Below are positions 16,559 to 26,006 of a DNA stretch of 64,000 bases, piece by piece (within the stretch, counting starts at the first letter, position 1; the number at the start of each line of letters is the position of its first letter). The DNA lies in NCBI GenBank assembly GCA_031553395.1, contig JAVBLR010000030.1, positions 1 to 64,000 of the forward strand. Direction: 5' to 3'. The DNA is from WRGA01 sp031553395 (GTDB lineage: Bacteria; Bacteroidota; Bacteroidia; Bacteroidales; WRGA01). The translations under genes and the position numbers were made by a program. A model generated the notes under the pieces. The model had not been told where the DNA came from, made no database searches, and was given only the letters and a program-made list of their open reading frames with translations.

Positions 16559-19459
16559 TTACAAAGTTTTCTTTACTTCTACTTCTTCAAATGCTTCAAC
16601 AAGGTCACCTTCCTTAATATCATTGTATCCATTTATATTCAACCCGCATTCATAACCAAAAGCAACTTCTTTCACATCATCTTTGAAACGTTTCAATGAA
16701 CCAAGTTCTCCTGTATAAATTACAATACCGTCACGAATCAAACGAATCTTTAATTGACGTTTCAGTTTTCCGTCTTTCACCATACATCCGGCAACTGTAC
16801 CAACTTTGGTAACTTTAAATACCTCGCGCACTTCGGCAGTACCAACAATTTCTTCCTTAATGGTTGGAGAAAGCATTCCTTCCATAGCCAGTTTTACTTC
16901 TTCAATTGCATCATAAATAATTGAATATAAGCGGATATCAACACCGTCACGTTCAGCCATTTTGCGAGCAGATATAGAAGGACGAACCTGGAATCCAATA
17001 ATAATTGCATTTGAAGCAGCTGCTAATGTAACATCCGATTCCGAAATCTGACCAACAGCTTTATGTATTACATTCACCTGAATTTCCTCAGTAGATAACT
17101 TAATCAAAGAATCCGACAACGCTTCGATAGAACCATCTACGTCTCCTTTTACAATAACGTTTAATTCCTGGAAGTTACCAATTGCAATACGGCGGCCAAT
17201 ATCATCCAATGTAAGTAATTTTTGTGTACGAAGCCCTTGTTCGCGTTGCAATTGTTCGCGCTTATTTGCAATTTCCCGGGCTTCCTGTTCTGTATTTAAT
17301 ACGTTAAAGGTATCACCTGCTTGTGGAGCTCCGTTTAATCCAAGAATCAATACCGGTTCAGATGGAGTTGCTTGTTCAATTCGTTGATTCCGTTCATTGA
17401 ACATTGCTTTTACACGGCCAAAATTCGTTCCGGCCAAAATAATATCACCCATTTTGAGTGTTCCATTATGTACAAGGACTGTTGAGACAAAACCTCTTCC
17501 TTTATCCAAAGTCGATTCTATAATTGAACCAACTGCATTACGATTTGGATTCGCTTTTAAATCAAGGATTTCCGCTTCAAGAATTACCTTTTCCAGCAAT
17601 TCGTTTACACCTGTTCCTTGCTTAGCCGATATATCTTGTGATTGATATTTTCCACCCCATTCTTCTACCAGATAATTCATTGCGGCCAACGCCTCTTTTA
17701 TCTTATCTGGATTAGCATTTGGTTTATCTATCTTATTGATTGCAAAAACAATAGGAACATTCGCCGCCGAAGCATGATTAATTGCTTCTATGGTTTGAGG
17801 CATCACATTATCATCTGCAGAAACAATAATAATGGCAATATCCGTAACCTGAGCTCCACGTGCACGCATGGCGGTAAAGGCCTCGTGTCCCGGAGTATCC
17901 AGGAATGTAATTTGATGTCCCGATTCTAAATTAACAAGGTATGCACCAATATGCTGCGTAATACCTCCGGCTTCACCCGCAATTACATTTGCCTTACGTA
18001 CATAGTCGAGTAAAGAAGTTTTACCGTGGTCAACGTGTCCCATCACAGTAACAATAGGTGGACGAGAAACCAAATCTTCTTCCCGGTCTTCTTCTTCATT
18101 AATAGCCTCAACTACCTCAGCACTTACATATTCTGTCGTAAAACCAAATTCCTCTGCAACAATATTAATTGTTTCTGCATCTAAACGTTGGTTGATAGAA
18201 ACCATCATACCAATACTCATACAAGTAGCAATAACTTGATTTACAGAAACATTCATCATATTAGCCAAATCGTTAGCTGTAACGAATTCGGTAATTTTCA
18301 GTGTCATGCTTTCCTGCATTTCCTGTTCGGCAAGTTCCATTTGCTTCAAGGATGCAGTATCTCTCTTATCACGACGATATTTGGCTCCTTTATTCGGTTT
18401 ACCTTTGGTTGTAAGCCTTGCTAAAGTTTCCTTTATTTGTTTTTGAACATCTTCTTCATTAACTTCTGCCTTAACCGGCTTTTTCAAACGGACCTTATTG
18501 TGCTTATCCGATTGTTTATGTGCATGATGAGGAGATGGTACATTTGTTCCACCTCTTGTTACATCAACTCTATCTTTTTGGATACGCTTACGTTTACTTT
18601 TTGCAGCATTAGCAGCATTTACAGTATTGTCAGAAGTTTTGTTATTATTGTTAGCAGCAACACTGGTAGTAGCTTTTTGTTCTACACGTAATTTATCCTT
18701 TTCTTCTCTTTCTTTTCGCTTTTCTTCTTTCGTTTTTTTCTTAGGGCGAGTTCGTTGATTCAGTGCTGATAAGTCGATTGTATCTACAACTTTAATTTTT
18801 GACTGAATTTCTCTTCTTTCCAAAGAAAATACTTCATCTTTATCATTCGTATTTTCTTCCCCTTTATCAGCTAAATTATCATCTTCCGCATCAATGAAAC
18901 TGTCATCTTCAGTTACATTCTTATCATCTTCAATTTTCAAATCCGGTTCTTTCAGCGATTCTTTTTGGTTATCTTCTTCAACTTTAATAGGTTCCGGTTC
19001 TTTCTCAACGATTACAGGTTCAATTATTTCAGGTTTAACTTTTTCTTCTTCTTTCTTAATAACTTGCTTTTGAACAGGCTCTTTCTTTTCTACATTTTTC
19101 TTTTTGGACAAAGCATCCAAATCAATGCGGCCTACTTCCTTGAATTTAGGCAATAAATCATCCGATACTTGAGTTGGTATTTCTTCCGGTTCCGGAGCAG
19201 CTTGCCTAGGTTCATAGCCTTCAATTGCAACCGATTCTTTATTTTTATCTTTATTTTGACGCTCTTGACTGATACGTTCCGATTCTATCTTTAAATGCTT
19301 GTCTTTATTAAATTCTTTAATGAGAATATCATATTGTTCATCCGATATTTTGGCATTGGGGTTTTCTTCAACCTCAAAGCCTTTCTTTCGCAAGAATTCA
19401 ACTGCCGTTGCAATTCCCACATTTAAATCTCTTGTTACCTTATTTAACCTAATCGCCAT
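16559..19459 (-). CDS. infB: Translation initiation factor IF-2
   Basis: This 966-residue IF-2 is the GTPase that brings initiator tRNA to the 30S subunit. It has an N-terminal IF2_N motif (IRLNKVTRDLNVGIATAVEF) and a long, highly charged Lys/Glu-rich linker (about 60-330). A second IF2_N domain is near 390-440. The G domain has GHVDHGKT (about 472), DTPGHEAF and NKIDKPNANP. Domains II, III and the tRNA-binding C-terminal domain follow. The long linker is usual for Bacteroidetes. It lies downstream of rimP and nusA on the same strand, but a 237-bp gap with a palindrome suggests some transcriptional uncoupling. Confidence 0.98.
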   Translation of the reverse strand: MAIRLNKVTRDLNVGIATAVEFLRKKGFEVEENPNAKISDEQYDILIKEFNKDKHLKIESERISQERQNKDKNKESVAIEGYEPRQAAPEPEEIPTQVSDDLLPKFKEVGRIDLDALSKKKNVEKKEPVQKQVIKKEEEKVKPEIIEPVIVEKEPEPIKVEEDNQKESLKEPDLKIEDDKNVTEDDSFIDAEDDNLADKGEENTNDKDEVFSLERREIQSKIKVVDTIDLSALNQRTRPKKKTKEEKRKEREEKDKLRVEQKATTSVAANNNNKTSDNTVNAANAAKSKRKRIQKDRVDVTRGGTNVPSPHHAHKQSDKHNKVRLKKPVKAEVNEEDVQKQIKETLARLTTKGKPNKGAKYRRDKRDTASLKQMELAEQEMQESMTLKITEFVTANDLANMMNVSVNQVIATCMSIGMMVSINQRLDAETINIVAEEFGFTTEYVSAEVVEAINEEEDREEDLVSRPPIVTVMGHVDHGKTSLLDYVRKANVIAGEAGGITQHIGAYLVNLESGHQITFLDTPGHEAFTAMRARGAQVTDIAIIIVSADDNVMPQTIEAINHASAANVPIVFAINKIDKPNANPDKIKEALAAMNYLVEEWGGKYQSQDISAKQGTGVNELLEKVILEAEILDLKANPNRNAVGSIIESTLDKGRGFVSTVLVHNGTLKMGDIILAGTNFGRVKAMFNERNQRIEQATPSEPVLILGLNGAPQAGDTFNVLNTEQEAREIANKREQLQREQGLRTQKLLTLDDIGRRIAIGNFQELNVIVKGDVDGSIEALSDSLIKLSTEEIQVNVIHKAVGQISESDVTLAAASNAIIIGFQVRPSISARKMAERDGVDIRLYSIIYDAIEEVKLAMEGMLSPTIKEEIVGTAEVREVFKVTKVGTVAGCMVKDGKLKRQLKIRLIRDGIVIYTGELGSLKRFKDDVKEVAFGYECGLNINGYNDIKEGDLVEAFEEVEVKKTL

Positions 19460-19624
19460 ACAAATTTATTTTATTAGAAAAAGAAGAAAGTTTATATTTT
19501 AGATTCACGAAACGGACTGTCTCAGTAAGTTTCGCAAACTTTTATCAACAGTTCAACTGAATTATTGTTTTATATTAAAATTGATATTCTATAAATATGC
19601 AAATATCTGAAAAATAATCTAAAA

Positions 19625-19690
19625 ATCGTTATTGGTTGTTTGTTATTTGTTATTGCTTATACTAATAACGAATAACCAATAACAGCAACG
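19625..19690. repeat. Self-similar intergenic palindrome
   Basis: The sequence starts GTTATTGGTTGTTTGTT and ends GAATAACCAATAAC, forming an imperfect hairpin between nusA and infB. Closely related wording recurs at 51858-51945 and 60057-60131. It may attenuate or process the nusA-infB transcript. Confidence 0.55.
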
Positions 19691-19696
19691 CTTATA

Positions 19697-20953
19697 TTAA
19701 TCTTCAAATTCGGAACGAAGGATTGACAAGATCTCATCTACTGTACCTTCTTCCAAATCAGCCTTTTCCGTCAATGTTTCACGAGGAGCAGCCAAAACTT
19801 CTTTAGCAGTAGTACATCCTACATTTTTCAATGCTTCGATAATCCAAGGATCAATTTCGTCTGAGAATTCATCCAAGTAAATATCATCATCCTCTTCGCT
19901 GCCTTCCAAATCACGGAATACATCAATAGTATATTCGGTCAACATACTTGCTAACTTGATATTATGCCCGCCTTTACCAATTGCAAGAGAAACTTCTTCG
20001 GGTTTTAAAAACACCTCTGCCCTGCGGTTTTCTTCATCCAAACGGATTGATGAAACTTTTGCCGGACTTAATGCACGTTGAATAAACAACGAAATATTAT
20101 CAGTATAATTAATAACATCAATATTTTCATTTCTCAACTCGCGCACAATTCCGTGAATACGAGAACCTTTTACACCAACGCAAGCACCTACAGGATCGAT
20201 ACGGTCATCATACGATTGAACAGCCACTTTGGCTCTTTCCCCGGGAATACGGGCAATCTTTTTGATGTTAATCAATCCATCATAAATTTCAGGAACTTCC
20301 AATTCGAATAATCGTTGTAAAAAAACAGGAGAAGTTCGTGAAAGAATAATTTTCGGATTATTATTTTTATTGTCAACCCTTGCTACAACTGCACGTACAG
20401 TATCTCCCTTCCGGTAGAAATCACTTGGAATTTTTTCACTATTAGGAAGAAGCAACTCAGTTTCTTCTTCATCCAACAATAAAATTTCTTTTTTCCAAAT
20501 TTGATAAACTTCGGCGCTAACTATTTGTCCGACTTTATCTTTATATTTGTTATATACATTATCTTTTTGAAGTTCAAGTATTTTCGACACCAATGTTTGA
20601 CGTAGATTTAAAATAGCACGGCGTCCGAAATCTTCAAAATGCACTTCATCCGTAACTTCTTCACCCACTTCATAATCCGGGTCTATTTTTTTAGCATCAG
20701 ATAAAGATATTTGCAAGTTTGAATCCTCTAAAGCATTATTCTCAACAACTTCCCTATTTCTCCAAATCTCCAAATCCCCTTTATCAGGATTTACGATTAC
20801 ATCATAATTTTCGTCGGTACCGAACATTTTCGAAATTACACTGCGAAAAGACTCTTCCAATACAGAGATAAGCGTTGTACGATCGATGTTTTTGAGTTCT
20901 TTAAATTCTCCAAACGTGTCAATTAAACTGACTGTTTCTTGCTTCTTTGCCAT
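19697..20953 (-). CDS. nusA: Transcription termination/antitermination protein NusA
   Basis: This 418-residue NusA binds RNA polymerase and modulates pausing and termination. It has an N-terminal polymerase-binding domain (about 1-125), an S1 domain (about 130-200) and two KH domains: one with VGACVGVKGSRIHGI near 245, the second with AIGKGGHNIKLAS near 310. A short acidic C-terminal region contains a helix-hairpin-helix-like segment (LKNVGCTTAKEVL). It follows rimP by four bases, the conserved rimP-nusA-infB order. Confidence 0.97.
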   Translation of the reverse strand: MAKKQETVSLIDTFGEFKELKNIDRTTLISVLEESFRSVISKMFGTDENYDVIVNPDKGDLEIWRNREVVENNALEDSNLQISLSDAKKIDPDYEVGEEVTDEVHFEDFGRRAILNLRQTLVSKILELQKDNVYNKYKDKVGQIVSAEVYQIWKKEILLLDEEETELLLPNSEKIPSDFYRKGDTVRAVVARVDNKNNNPKIILSRTSPVFLQRLFELEVPEIYDGLINIKKIARIPGERAKVAVQSYDDRIDPVGACVGVKGSRIHGIVRELRNENIDVINYTDNISLFIQRALSPAKVSSIRLDEENRRAEVFLKPEEVSLAIGKGGHNIKLASMLTEYTIDVFRDLEGSEEDDDIYLDEFSDEIDPWIIEALKNVGCTTAKEVLAAPRETLTEKADLEEGTVDEILSILRSEFED

Positions 20954-20957
20954 ATTT

Positions 20958-21425
20958 TTATTTAAATCTAATTAAATATTTGGTGTATTTTACTTCATTG
21001 TAAGAAAGTTGCAAATCCTCTTCCACATCCGTTTTGCGTTTTGCACCCTCAAGTTTTATTTTTTTTGATATTGTTAATGTAAAATAATCTTCTTTAGCAT
21101 CTTTGAGAATAGCATTTAGTTTTTGTCCGTTTTTTGTAAGGACTTCGACTTCATTTCCAATATTTTTTTGATATTGTTTTAAGATTTTAAAAGGAGAAGA
21201 AAGTCCGGCTGAACCTACTTCCAGTTCATAATCTTCAATCTCCCGATCTAATTTGGATTCAATAAAACGATTCAACTTTACACATTCATCAATTGAAACC
21301 GATTCATCATTATCTATCTCTACTGCAATGTTATTCCCCGGAGTTACATCAACAGAAACCAAATAACAAGTTGAGGTTGTTAAGAACTCTTCTACAATTT
21401 GAACAACAAATTCTTTATCAATCAT
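20958..21425 (-). CDS. rimP: Ribosome maturation factor RimP
   Basis: This 155-residue protein is required for 30S subunit maturation. It has the alpha/beta N-terminal domain with a version of the conserved segment (VSIDECVKLNRFIESKLD, then YELEVGSAGLSSPF) and a C-terminal SH3-like barrel. It is the first gene of the rimP-nusA-infB unit and lies behind a full consensus promoter at 21480-21510. Confidence 0.95.
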   Translation of the reverse strand: MIDKEFVVQIVEEFLTTSTCYLVSVDVTPGNNIAVEIDNDESVSIDECVKLNRFIESKLDREIEDYELEVGSAGLSSPFKILKQYQKNIGNEVEVLTKNGQKLNAILKDAKEDYFTLTISKKIKLEGAKRKTDVEEDLQLSYNEVKYTKYLIRFK

Positions 21426-21479
21426 ATAGTTACATATAATAATGAAAGAAGGGGACTACCGCCCCCTCCAAATCCTGCG

Positions 21480-21510
21480 CAAATATACAAATAATCAATG
21501 AGTTTACAAA
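21480..21510 (-). promoter_or_regulatory. Promoter of rimP-nusA(-infB)
   Basis: On the minus strand, TTTG (21510-21507) and TATATTTG (21487-21480) are separated by 19 bp, a full Bacteroidetes consensus. The leader of about 50 nt contains a GGGG/CCCC hairpin near 21452-21466. Confidence 0.65.
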
Positions 21511-21572
21511 TTTCTCTACATATTTTTTATGGCAGAACATTCTCTATTTATCTTAATCTCGAAAAAATAGCA

Positions 21573-21580
21573 TACTTTTG
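21573..21580 (+). promoter_or_regulatory. -7 box of the gltX promoter
   Basis: TACTTTTG lies 23 bp before the gltX start codon and fits the -7 consensus. The -33 element is poor, and the transcript would have a very short leader. Confidence 0.5.
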
Positions 21581-21603
21581 CATCATTTTAATTCAACTCC
21601 AAT

Positions 21604-23115
21604 ATGACTCAACGCAAAGTACGGGTGCGTTTTGCCCCAAGCCCCACCGGACCTTTACATATCGGCGGTGTTCGCACAGCTTTATACAACTATCTTTTTG
21701 CAAAAAAACATCAGGGAGATTTTATTCTTCGAATAGAAGACACCGATTCTCAGCGATTTGTTCCCGGTGCCGAAGATTATATTGTAGAAACATTCAAATG
21801 GTTGAATATCCATTTTGATGAAGGAGTTCATATTGGTGGACCACATGGCCCGTATCGTCAATCGGAACGAAAAGATATTTACAAAAAATACGTAGATGAA
21901 TTGCTCGAAAAAGGAGCCGCATATTATGCTTTCGATACTCCCGAAGAATTGGAGCAAAAGCGAAAAGAAATCGATAATTTTCAATATGATGCCTCTACAC
22001 GCGAAATGATGCGTAATTCGTTAACGCTTTCGGGAAAAGAAGTTGAAGAGTTGAAAAATTCGGGGCAATATGTAGTCCGATTTAAAATTAATCCCGGAAA
22101 AGATATAAAAGTAAATGATTTGATACGTGGAGAAGTCATTATTAATTCTTCGGTATTGGATGATAAAGTGTTATATAAATCTGCGGATAATTTGCCTACT
22201 TACCATTTGGCAAATATTGTAGATGACCATTTGATGGAAATTTCGCATGTAATCCGCGGAGAAGAATGGCTACCTTCTGCTCCTCTTCACGTGTTGTTAT
22301 ATCAAGCTTTCGGATGGGAAAATACAATGCCTCAGTTTGCACATTTGCCATTATTACTTAAACCAGACGGTAATGGAAAATTAAGCAAACGGGATGGCGA
22401 TAGGCTCGGATTTCCTGTATTTCCATTGAATTGGAAAAATTCGGATGGAGAAACATATTCGGGATATCGCGAAGCCGGATATTTACCGGAAGCGGTTGTT
22501 AATTTCTTGGCATTGCTTGGTTGGAATCCGGGAACCGAACAGGAAATTCTTTCAATAGATGAATTAATCAATCTGTTTTCATTGGAACATTGCAGCAAAA
22601 GTGGAGCAAAATTCAATTACGAAAAAGGAAAATGGTTCAACCATCAATATATTCAACTGAAAGATAATAAAGAAATTACCGAATTATTTAAACCTATTCT
22701 GGAAAAACAACGCATTGAAACTTCCGATGCCACAATCGAGAAAATAGTTTCATTGGTAAAAGACCGTGTTGATTTTGTAAATGAATTATGGGAACAAAGT
22801 TCGTTTTTCTTTATTGCACCTAACTCATACGACGAAAAAGCCGTTACTAAACGTTGGAAACCTGATTCAGCTTCACAACTTTCCGAATTATCTGAAATTC
22901 TAAATAATATTGAAGATTTCTCTGCTGAAAATACAGAAACTATTGTAAAACAATGGATTTCCGACAAAGAATATCATTTGGGAAATATTATGAACGCTTT
23001 TCGTTTGGCATTGGTAGGTGCATTAAAAGGGCCTCATTTATTTGACATTACCGAAACTATTGGGAAAGAAAAAACATTAAAACGGTTGAAAAAAGCGATA
23101 GAAGTATTGGGATAG
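21604..23115 (+). CDS. gltX: Glutamyl-tRNA synthetase
   Basis: This 503-residue class I synthetase charges tRNA-Glu. It has the N-terminal RFAPSPTGPLHIGG with HIGH-type HIGG at residues 19-22, RIEDTDSQR, and the KMSKS-type KLSKRDG near residue 260. A helical anticodon-binding C-terminal domain follows. The length is normal. It ends in TAG, so the core genome uses UAG as a stop. It lies 53 bp before a glycan-modification gene, with no terminator seen between them. Confidence 0.98.
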   Translation: MTQRKVRVRFAPSPTGPLHIGGVRTALYNYLFAKKHQGDFILRIEDTDSQRFVPGAEDYIVETFKWLNIHFDEGVHIGGPHGPYRQSERKDIYKKYVDELLEKGAAYYAFDTPEELEQKRKEIDNFQYDASTREMMRNSLTLSGKEVEELKNSGQYVVRFKINPGKDIKVNDLIRGEVIINSSVLDDKVLYKSADNLPTYHLANIVDDHLMEISHVIRGEEWLPSAPLHVLLYQAFGWENTMPQFAHLPLLLKPDGNGKLSKRDGDRLGFPVFPLNWKNSDGETYSGYREAGYLPEAVVNFLALLGWNPGTEQEILSIDELINLFSLEHCSKSGAKFNYEKGKWFNHQYIQLKDNKEITELFKPILEKQRIETSDATIEKIVSLVKDRVDFVNELWEQSSFFFIAPNSYDEKAVTKRWKPDSASQLSELSEILNNIEDFSAENTETIVKQWISDKEYHLGNIMNAFRLALVGALKGPHLFDITETIGKEKTLKRLKKAIEVLG

Positions 23116-23168
23116 AAATACTCATTACCCAATTTGGTTATTTTTTTGTAAACTTTTCAGAACAGACA

Positions 23169-24161
23169 ATGGAAATAGACTTTGTGATTACGTGGGTGGA
23201 TATGGATGACCCGAAGTGGAAAGAAACTTTTTTCAAATATTCAAAAAAAATTGACAACTCAAACAATAGCCTCTCTGAAGCTCGTTTTCGCGATTACGGT
23301 TTTTTGAAATACTGGTTTCGAGGTATAGAAAAATTTGCTCCTTGGGTGCGAAAAATTCATTTTGTTACCTGTGGACAAAAACCTGAATGGCTTGATGCCT
23401 CAAATCCGAAACTCAATCTCGTTAATCATGAAGATTTTATTCCCAAACAATTTCTGCCATCTTTCAACTCGACTACAATCGAAGCACATATGTACAAAAT
23501 TCCCGATTTAGCCGAACACTTTGTTTATTTTAATGATGATTTTTTTATTATAAATACCGTTGAAGAAGAACGTTTTTTCAGAAATGGGCAACCTTGCGAC
23601 ATTGCCGCTTTTCGATATAATTCGGGTTTGGGGCAATGGTCAAAAAGGATAAAAAACAATGTAAATCTTATAAACAAACATTTCGATAAAAAGGAAGTCT
23701 TGACTCGTTTTCACGACAAATGGTATAACAAAATGTATGGCAAAAAAGCCCGGTTAACTTACCTTCTCAAATACTATCCGAAATTTGTAACTTTGCGTAC
23801 GCCACATAACGCACAACCTTACCTGAAAAGTACTTTTGAAGAAGTTTGGGCTGCTGCAGGAAATGAACTAATGGAGTCTTCGACACACCGATTTCGATCA
23901 ACAGCGGATTTAACGCCCGAACTTTTTCGTTCATGGCAAATCTGCACAGGCAATTTTGAACCCTACAACACCTACTGTGACACAAAAATGTTTCCGCTTG
24001 TAATAAGGCCAAAGCAGGCAATTGAGGCTGTAAAAAACCAATCATACAAACTTGTGTGTCTCAACGATAATGTACATATCCGCAATTATGCGCGCGTTAT
24101 GGAAAATCTTAAAAATGCCTTTGAAAGTATTTTGCCGGAAAAATCAAGTTTTGAAATTTAA
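23169..24161 (+). CDS. Stealth-type sugar-phosphate transferase
   Basis: This 330-residue protein has the Stealth conserved regions. CR1 is DFVITWVDMDDPKW. CR2 is ARFRDYGFLKYWFRGIEKFA, HFVTCGQKPEWL and FNSTTIEAHMYKIPDLAEHF, then YFNDDFFI. CR3/CR4 carry the later His/Asn motifs (TPHNAQPYLK, VCLNDN). Stealth proteins transfer hexose-1-phosphate (as in bacterial capsules and human GNPTAB). It starts a rightward glycan group with a GT92-like protein (10-bp gap) and an EEP-family protein. A second Stealth gene lies on the opposite strand at 27,309. Confidence 0.88.
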   Translation: MEIDFVITWVDMDDPKWKETFFKYSKKIDNSNNSLSEARFRDYGFLKYWFRGIEKFAPWVRKIHFVTCGQKPEWLDASNPKLNLVNHEDFIPKQFLPSFNSTTIEAHMYKIPDLAEHFVYFNDDFFIINTVEEERFFRNGQPCDIAAFRYNSGLGQWSKRIKNNVNLINKHFDKKEVLTRFHDKWYNKMYGKKARLTYLLKYYPKFVTLRTPHNAQPYLKSTFEEVWAAAGNELMESSTHRFRSTADLTPELFRSWQICTGNFEPYNTYCDTKMFPLVIRPKQAIEAVKNQSYKLVCLNDNVHIRNYARVMENLKNAFESILPEKSSFEI

Positions 24162-24170
24162 CAACATGTT

Positions 24171-25043
24171 ATGAATAAGAAACTCGCAGAAGTTTTAGCT
24201 GGGATCATTCCGAATAAAATGGCACGAAACCGCTGGCGTGGCATTTTGCGCTATGGACCGATTAATGCAGTGAAACTCATGCGTCGTTTACGGAATGAAA
24301 ATACTTCGCCTCATTATTATTTGACCGTTTGTGCGATAGCAAAAAATGAAGGCGCTTATTTCCAGGAATGGATAGAATGGCATAAAAATCTAGGAGTAGA
24401 AAAATTCTATATATATGATAATGAAAGCTCCGATAATACCAAAGAGGTACTTGCTCCCTACATTTTATCCGGACTTGTAGAATACACTTTTTTGCCAGGA
24501 ACAAAACAGCAACTTCCCGCATATGACGACTGTCTCGAAAAACACCGATTAGATACACGTTGGATAGCAATTATTGATTTGGATGAATTTATTGTTCCAA
24601 TAAAAGACAAAACAATTCCTGACTTTTTGAAACGATTTGAAAAATTCCCTGTAGTGGAAATAAACTGGCTAGTATATGGTAGTAGCGGAGTAAAGAAAAA
24701 AGAAGAGGGAGAAGTGATGAAAAGGTTTAAACACCATTCTCATCCAAATCACATTGTGAATAGACATGTCAAGAGCATTGTTAATCCACGATATGTTTTT
24801 TCGGTTATAGGATGTCACGAAGTTGCAAGAATATCCGGTCATGCAGTTGATTCACATGGTTTTCGAATACGAAAGAACTTTAGAGAACGAGAACCACAGC
24901 AGGATGTTATCCGCATCAATCATTACGCTGTAAAATCGTATGAAGAATTCTTAGAAAAAAGAAATAGAGGGAGAGCTAGAACTATGAAACAACGAAATTT
25001 GGATTATTTCAACAAATATGATTTGAACGATATAAAAGAGTAA
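24171..25043 (+). CDS. GT92-like/GT2-like glycosyltransferase
   Basis: This 290-residue protein has the opening YYLTVCAIAKNEGAYFQEWI, then YDNESSDNT and the metal-binding IIDLDEFIVP (DxD). Histidine-rich motifs follow (FKHHSHPNHIVNRHVKS, GCHE, HGFRIR). This arrangement is that of the GT92/DUF23 or Glyco_tranf_2_4 group, which transfers sugars onto surface glycans. A hydrophobic N-terminal segment is lacking, so the enzyme is probably cytoplasmic or membrane-peripheral. It lies 9 bp after the Stealth gene, pointing to co-expression. Confidence 0.85.
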   Translation: MNKKLAEVLAGIIPNKMARNRWRGILRYGPINAVKLMRRLRNENTSPHYYLTVCAIAKNEGAYFQEWIEWHKNLGVEKFYIYDNESSDNTKEVLAPYILSGLVEYTFLPGTKQQLPAYDDCLEKHRLDTRWIAIIDLDEFIVPIKDKTIPDFLKRFEKFPVVEINWLVYGSSGVKKKEEGEVMKRFKHHSHPNHIVNRHVKSIVNPRYVFSVIGCHEVARISGHAVDSHGFRIRKNFREREPQQDVIRINHYAVKSYEEFLEKRNRGRARTMKQRNLDYFNKYDLNDIKE

Positions 25044-25066
25044 ACTGTAGAGATAGATATATTGTC

Positions 25067-25972
25067 ATGAAAAAAATAAGTATCTTTTTTTGTACTTTGG
25101 TTTTTACGTTCTACCTGAATGCACAAACTTCATGTGAAATGAAAGTATCTTCTTTCAATATGCGTTATGACAACATCAACGATACAAAAAATGGAAATGG
25201 TTGGATAAACCGCTGTCCGGTTATTGTAAATGTGATTCTTTTTCATGACTTGGATATTGTTGGAACACAGGAGTGTAAAAACAATCAGATAATGGATTTG
25301 GATAATTCTCTAAAAAACTATGGTTATATAGGACGAGGACGGGGTGCAAATTCAACTGACGGAGAATATTCGGCTATTTTTTATAAAAAGGATAAATACA
25401 AATTATTGTACAATGGCAATTTTTGGATTTCGGAAACACCTGATATTCCAAGTAAAGGTTGGGATGCGGCTCTTAATCGCATTTGTTCGTGGGGAGAATT
25501 CGAAGAAATAGCGACCGGATTTAATTTCTTTGTCTTTAATTTACATTTGGATCATGCAGGTGAAAATGCTCGTAAAAACGGGGCAGAATTAGTTATTGAA
25601 AAAATAAAAGAAATCGCTGGTACTGCGCCAGTATTATTAACAGGTGATTTTAATGCGAACCCAACAAGTAGTACATATCTTATATTTACAAAATCAAACT
25701 TGCTTTCAGACAGTTACACACATTCTCCGATAATACATGCACCAAATGGAACATTTAATGGTTTTGACATCAATAAAAATACAGACAATAGAATTGACTA
25801 TGTATTCACAACCAATCATTTTATGCCAGTACGTTATGGCATTCTTACAGATTTTTATTGGACAGACGAGAAAAAGAAAACTATAATTTCCCCTGTAGAA
25901 ACAAAAAAAGCCACCCCTCGCTTACCTTCCGACCATTACCCGGTGGTTGTTGAATTACAACATATAGAGTAA
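25067..25972 (+). CDS. Secreted endonuclease/exonuclease/phosphatase-family protein
   Basis: This 301-residue protein has a signal peptide (MKKISIFFCTLVFTFYLNAQ) and EEP motifs: SSFNMRYDN, VGTQECKNNQ, NLHLDHAGE, LLTGDFNANP, RIDYVF and SDHYPVV. Exported EEP proteins with the NMRYDN opening are common in Bacteroidetes and are thought to be phosphodiesterases acting on periplasmic or surface substrates. It follows the glycosyltransferase by 23 bp, so it may process a phosphodiester in the glycan made by the Stealth enzyme. That link is inference. Confidence 0.87.
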   Translation: MKKISIFFCTLVFTFYLNAQTSCEMKVSSFNMRYDNINDTKNGNGWINRCPVIVNVILFHDLDIVGTQECKNNQIMDLDNSLKNYGYIGRGRGANSTDGEYSAIFYKKDKYKLLYNGNFWISETPDIPSKGWDAALNRICSWGEFEEIATGFNFFVFNLHLDHAGENARKNGAELVIEKIKEIAGTAPVLLTGDFNANPTSSTYLIFTKSNLLSDSYTHSPIIHAPNGTFNGFDINKNTDNRIDYVFTTNHFMPVRYGILTDFYWTDEKKKTIISPVETKKATPRLPSDHYPVVVELQHIE

Positions 25973-26006
25973 AAAATAACACCTTCATTTGAAAGGTGGA
26001 CTAACT

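Noticed and set aside
18437..18691. Phe/Cys-rich plus-strand frames inside infB
   Set aside because: They are complements of the Lys/Glu-rich linker of IF-2, a typical composition artefact.
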